Assembly: GCF_030409055.1 (NCBI RefSeq)
Contig: NZ_CP116619.1
Span: forward strand, 2,494,628-2,558,627
Direction of reading: 5' to 3'
DNA length: 64,000 bases
From: Trichocoleus desertorum NBK24
Lineage (GTDB): Bacteria; Cyanobacteriota; Cyanobacteriia; FACHB-46
The position numbers and the translations under genes were made by a program. The notes beneath the pieces are model-generated. The model was not told where the DNA came from, ran no database searches, and was given only the letters and a program-made list of their open reading frames with translations. Positions within the stretch are counted from its first letter, which is position 1; every line of letters starts with the position of its first letter. This document shows, piece after piece, positions 61,101 to 64,000 of the stretch.

Positions 61101-62333
61101 TTGGCTTCACGACCGTTAAAAGTTTTAGTGATTGGGGGCGGGGCGGCAGGTTTTTTTGGCGCGATCGCCTGTGCCGAAGCGCATCCCCACGCGCAGGTCA
61201 TGCTGCTAGAAGCAGGCCGCCAACTTTTGCCCAAAGTTCGGATTTCGGGGGGCGGTCGCTGCAATGTCACCCATGCCTGTTTCGACCCTGCCGTTTTAAC
61301 GCAGTACTATCCCAGAGGCGGCAAAGCCCTGCGGGGAGCCTTTACTCGCTTTCAGCCGCGAGACATGATCGCTTGGTTGGACAAGCACGGGGTTGCAGTC
61401 AAAACTGAAGCCGATGGGCGGATGTTTCCCATCACCGATGATTCTGAGACCATTGTGGATTGCTTTATCCATGCAGCGAAGGCGGCGGGAGTAGAGATTC
61501 GCACAGGCGTTCCGGTTGCAGAGATTACTCGCCTCGACTCTGGCTTTGAGGTGCAGTTGAAGTCTGGACAAACCGTGAGTTGCGATCGCCTCCTCCTCAC
61601 CACAGGCAGCAGTCCCCAAGGCTACCAACTCGCTAAAGCGTTGGGCCACGAAGTCGCCCCCCCAGTGCCATCTTTGTTTACCTTTAATGTCTCTGATCCG
61701 CGTCTGCACGACTTAGCGGGCGTTTCTGCCAATTCGGTGCGAGTACGCTTGCGGACGGCCAATGGTGAGCAATTCGAGCAAAGCGGGCCGCTCCTGATTA
61801 CCCACTGGGGTTTGAGTGGGCCAGCAGTACTGAAACTATCGGCTTGGGGCGCGAGAGCCTTGCATGACAGCCGTTATCAAGGCACTTTGCAGATCAACTG
61901 GTTGCCGCAGTACAAACCAGAAGCGCTCCGGGAACAACTCCTCGCGGTGAAGTCTCAGTTACCCAGAAAAGCGATCGCCCCCAATTGCCCAGTTCCCTTG
62001 CCACGCCGTTTATGGGAGCGATTGATTGCTAGCGCTGGCATTACAGAAACGACTCGCTGGGCCGAACTCTCCAACAAAGCCTTAAACCAACTCCTGCAAG
62101 AACTGACTCAAGGTTCCTACAACATCAAAGGAAAAGGAGTCTTCAAAGAAGAGTTTGTTACCTGTGGTGGAGTCAGCCTCAAAGAAGTAGATTTCAAAAC
62201 GATGGAGAGCCGCTGCTGTCCAGGGCTTTACCTTGCTGGAGAAATTCTAGATATTGATGGGGTCACAGGTGGTTTCAACTTCCAGAGTGCTTGGACCACT
62301 GCTTGGCTGGCAGGGCAGGCGATCGCTCAATGA
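61101..62333 (+). CDS. HI0933/BaiN-like FAD-dependent oxidoreductase
   Basis: A 410-residue flavoprotein. VLVIGGGAAGFFGAIACAEA is the FAD-binding motif; KVRISGGGRCNVTHAC, LLLTTGSSPQGYQLA, and CGGVSLKEVDFKTMES with LYLAGEILDIDGVTGGFNFQ are family hallmarks. Reaction unknown in most members. The start is a TTG at 61101 just before the Rossmann motif; there is no in-frame ATG nearby. It is divergent from the SLH gene. Confidence 0.9.
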   Translation: MASRPLKVLVIGGGAAGFFGAIACAEAHPHAQVMLLEAGRQLLPKVRISGGGRCNVTHACFDPAVLTQYYPRGGKALRGAFTRFQPRDMIAWLDKHGVAVKTEADGRMFPITDDSETIVDCFIHAAKAAGVEIRTGVPVAEITRLDSGFEVQLKSGQTVSCDRLLLTTGSSPQGYQLAKALGHEVAPPVPSLFTFNVSDPRLHDLAGVSANSVRVRLRTANGEQFEQSGPLLITHWGLSGPAVLKLSAWGARALHDSRYQGTLQINWLPQYKPEALREQLLAVKSQLPRKAIAPNCPVPLPRRLWERLIASAGITETTRWAELSNKALNQLLQELTQGSYNIKGKGVFKEEFVTCGGVSLKEVDFKTMESRCCPGLYLAGEILDIDGVTGGFNFQSAWTTAWLAGQAIAQ

Positions 62334-62347
62334 GCTAGATGAAATGG

Positions 62348-63106
62348 TTAGATCAAGCGATCGCGCTCAATTTCTTCAATTACCTGTAAGCCCCGTGGAT
62401 CACCCACTTTCAGCAAAGCAGTTTTGGCATCTTCTTGGACACCCAGTTCTTCGTCCTCGGCAAAGGCTTCGATCAGCGCATCGATCGCTGTGGCATAGAC
62501 CACATTAGAAGGGAGTTCGCGGCAGAGTTGCCCCACTGACCAAGCACAATTGCTCCGCACTGCTGCCACCGGATCGCGTCTTAAGCCTTCGATCAAGGGT
62601 GGAATCGCAGCGATGACTGACTCGTAGTTCACATCCGACATTTGAGCCAAAGCGCTGGCAGCCCAGAGCCGCACCGCAGAAATATCAGTTTTGAGGGCAT
62701 CAATTAACGGCAGGAGAGAACGGCGATCGCGGCAATTGCCCAAGGCCCAAACTACACCTTTGCGCACATATCCATTCCAATCTCGATTGAGCTGATCAAT
62801 GAGGGGTTCTACCGCATCATGGCTAGGATTGCGCCCCAAACCATAGGCCGCACTCACTCGTACCAATGGGCAAGCATCTTGCAACAGACTAATTAATTGC
62901 GGGATTGCGCGCTCATCCTGCAATTCACAAAAGGCTCTGGCTGCCAGCATCCGCTGGTTGGTCTCCGGTGAGTCTAAGAGCGCTAGCATCGCCTCTGGAT
63001 TCGGCTTGGGCGTTTCAGACTCAGCATCAATTGGCCCCATGCGGTCGAGGGGGCTTTCCAGTTCGGCCTCAAGATCGAGTACTGTTAGATCGTCATCATC
63101 ATACAT
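62348..63106 (-). CDS. HEAT-repeat protein
   Basis: A 252-residue protein with an acidic N-terminus (~1-40), then about six HEAT repeats, e.g. AVEPLIDQLNRDWNGYVRKGVVWALG and AVRSNCAWSVGQLC. The repeats resemble those of phycobilin lyases (CpcE/NblB) and other cyanobacterial scaffold proteins, but no lyase-specific partner is near. Probably a protein-protein scaffold. Convergent with the flavoprotein gene. Confidence 0.85.
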   Translation of the reverse strand: MYDDDDLTVLDLEAELESPLDRMGPIDAESETPKPNPEAMLALLDSPETNQRMLAARAFCELQDERAIPQLISLLQDACPLVRVSAAYGLGRNPSHDAVEPLIDQLNRDWNGYVRKGVVWALGNCRDRRSLLPLIDALKTDISAVRLWAASALAQMSDVNYESVIAAIPPLIEGLRRDPVAAVRSNCAWSVGQLCRELPSNVVYATAIDALIEAFAEDEELGVQEDAKTALLKVGDPRGLQVIEEIERDRLI

Positions 63107-63206
63107 ACTGTCACTTTACAGCACTTCGCGGGACGCATGAGCAGGTCAACAGATAGACTTTTTGCAATTATTTGAAAGTCTCTGTAGCAACAACTGGAGC
63201 CGCAGC

Positions 63207-63740
63207 TTAGGGTTCGGTGAGCGGTGGTTCTAACGGTTTAACCATCCATAAAGCCTGTGTTTGAAATCCTAACTTTTGGTACAGATTCAGCGCAGGTTGG
63301 TTGGCTTGAAAAACTTGCAGTCCCAGTTGGCGATCGCCCCTTGCCTGAGACCAAGCGATCGCATGTTGCACTAAAGCTGAAGCAATCCCTCGCCGTCGAT
63401 GTTCTGGTGCCACATACAGCAGAAAAATACAAGCGTGGCGATCGCCTGTGACTTGATCGACCGAGTTACCGAGCCACAGGCAAGCTACAGGAGACGACAC
63501 TCCGCGAGATAACATTGTCGTGACTACAGCGATTGGATTTGACGCTTCTGGCTCGACCCACCACACCGGACTCTCATTCGTCAGGTAACGCTCTACAGTC
63601 TGTGCCAAATGAGAGAAATCTTGCTCTGGATACAACTCCTGGTAGGTTCGCTGCATAAACTTCACCAGCAAGGCTCGTTCCAAGCTAGAGCCAGAACGTA
63701 GCCAGTAACCTGGTAAAAGCAGCTTGGGCGATGACACCAC
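63207..63740 (-). CDS. GNAT family N-acetyltransferase
   Basis: A 177-residue protein with a single GNAT domain in the C-terminal part: LLYVAPEHRRRGIASALVQHAIAWSQ gives the acetyl-CoA loop (RRGIAS) and LGLQVFQANQPALNLYQKLGFQ the last motif. The N-terminal ~80 residues are specific. Acceptor (protein N-terminus, amine or antibiotic) unknown. Confidence 0.9.
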   Translation of the reverse strand: MVSSPKLLLPGYWLRSGSSLERALLVKFMQRTYQELYPEQDFSHLAQTVERYLTNESPVWWVEPEASNPIAVVTTMLSRGVSSPVACLWLGNSVDQVTGDRHACIFLLYVAPEHRRRGIASALVQHAIAWSQARGDRQLGLQVFQANQPALNLYQKLGFQTQALWMVKPLEPPLTEP

Positions 63741-63765
63741 TCTCTAAATTACGGGAGGACAGTGG

Positions 63766-64000
63766 TTAAAGTTGCTCGGACAGGGCTGGATCATCTGGCA
63801 ACCCTTTAATTAGGGCTGAAAGGGCAGGCGGTAGGTCAGCCACTTGTTCGGCGCTGGCAGGAGCACTTTGCAAGCCCACTCCTTCGATGGGTGCAGGTGC
63901 AGCCATATCGCCGGGTAAGAAAATTCGGGCGCTAACCGCAACCAAGGCCACTAAGAAGACCAAGACTACGATCAGGGGGGCAATGTACTGACGGAAGAAA
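63766..64000 (-). CDS. partial small membrane protein, 5' end outside window
   Basis: The frame stays open to the window edge. Visible residues start FFRQYIAPLIVVLVFLVALV, a membrane helix, then a basic break and a Pro/Ala/Leu tail ending DDPALSEQL. At least 77 residues; the start codon lies beyond 64000. No family recognised. Confidence 0.5.
   Translation of the reverse strand, partial: FFRQYIAPLIVVLVFLVALVAVSARIFLPGDMAAPAPIEGVGLQSAPASAEQVADLPPALSALIKGLPDDPALSEQL

Overview
The window is chromosomal DNA from a cyanobacterium. It encodes a photosystem I PsaK subunit, the phycobilisome core subunit ApcF, the cyanobacterial alkane pathway (acyl-ACP reductase plus aldehyde-deformylating oxygenase), a cobalamin riboswitch, an NtcA-type glnA promoter and many cyanobacteria-specific conserved proteins. 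The octamer GCGATCGC (HIP1) recurs in coding and intergenic DNA throughout. Heptamer tandem repeats and C-rich palindromic dispersed repeats fit a large, repeat-bearing genome; a Leptolyngbya- or Trichocoleus-like lineage is a guess only. I saw no rRNA, tRNA, CRISPR array, transposase or prophage gene.

Layout. 0-6.7 kb: an exopolysaccharide sugar transferase, a YdcF-type membrane protein, an exporter-type ABC transporter, then a cobalamin riboswitch driving a CbtB-like small protein and a His-rich duplicated membrane protein, then rplU-rpmA behind a hairpin leader. 6.9-16.3 kb: hemB; a minus-strand operon DUF751-rbfA-nagZ-like-aldolase; a Dam-like methylase with a Uma2 nuclease; a Tat-signal phosphoesterase; a proline-rich membrane protein; TlyA. 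16.3-26 kb: a duplicated-domain protein, apcF, glnA, a methyltransferase, a ferritin-like protein, YbjN, a lipoate ligase-like protein, a site-2 protease and psaK. 26-32 kb: trpF, then ado-aar-accA-SDR-folE on the minus strand, joining hydrocarbon synthesis to malonyl-CoA supply. 32-38 kb: an accessory region with an orphan ABC permease, repeat-rich DNA, a sugar-nucleotide reductase, a MNT/HEPN toxin-antitoxin pair and a nucleoside hydrolase with an odd 3' end. 38-46 kb: a signalling cluster of FHA protein, MscS-DEP channel, divergent Ser/Thr kinase with TPRs, and a LOV-PAS histidine kinase. 46-52 kb: prohibitin, an Ada-derived alkyltransferase, a DUF433/DUF5615 toxin-antitoxin pair between near-identical 28-bp repeats, a CbxX-like AAA protein, DUF4912 and DUF2993 proteins. 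52-64 kb: cdsA, cbiT, an Orn/Lys/Arg decarboxylase carrying a palindromic repeat inside its frame, a hydrolase, mscL, rubredoxin, a second Ser/Thr kinase, an SLH protein, a flavoprotein, a HEAT protein, a GNAT acetyltransferase and a protein cut by the window end.

The best candidates for something undescribed are the riboswitch-controlled CbtB/His-rich pair (probable cobalt uptake without a visible CbtA), the FHA/MscS-DEP/kinase cluster, and the histidine kinase that joins an AhpD-like region to a LOV sensor and a degenerate receiver. Several perfect palindromes near ado, apcF and the DUF4912/DUF2993 intergenic region look like unassigned operators. All family calls come from reading motifs by eye; no database search was run.
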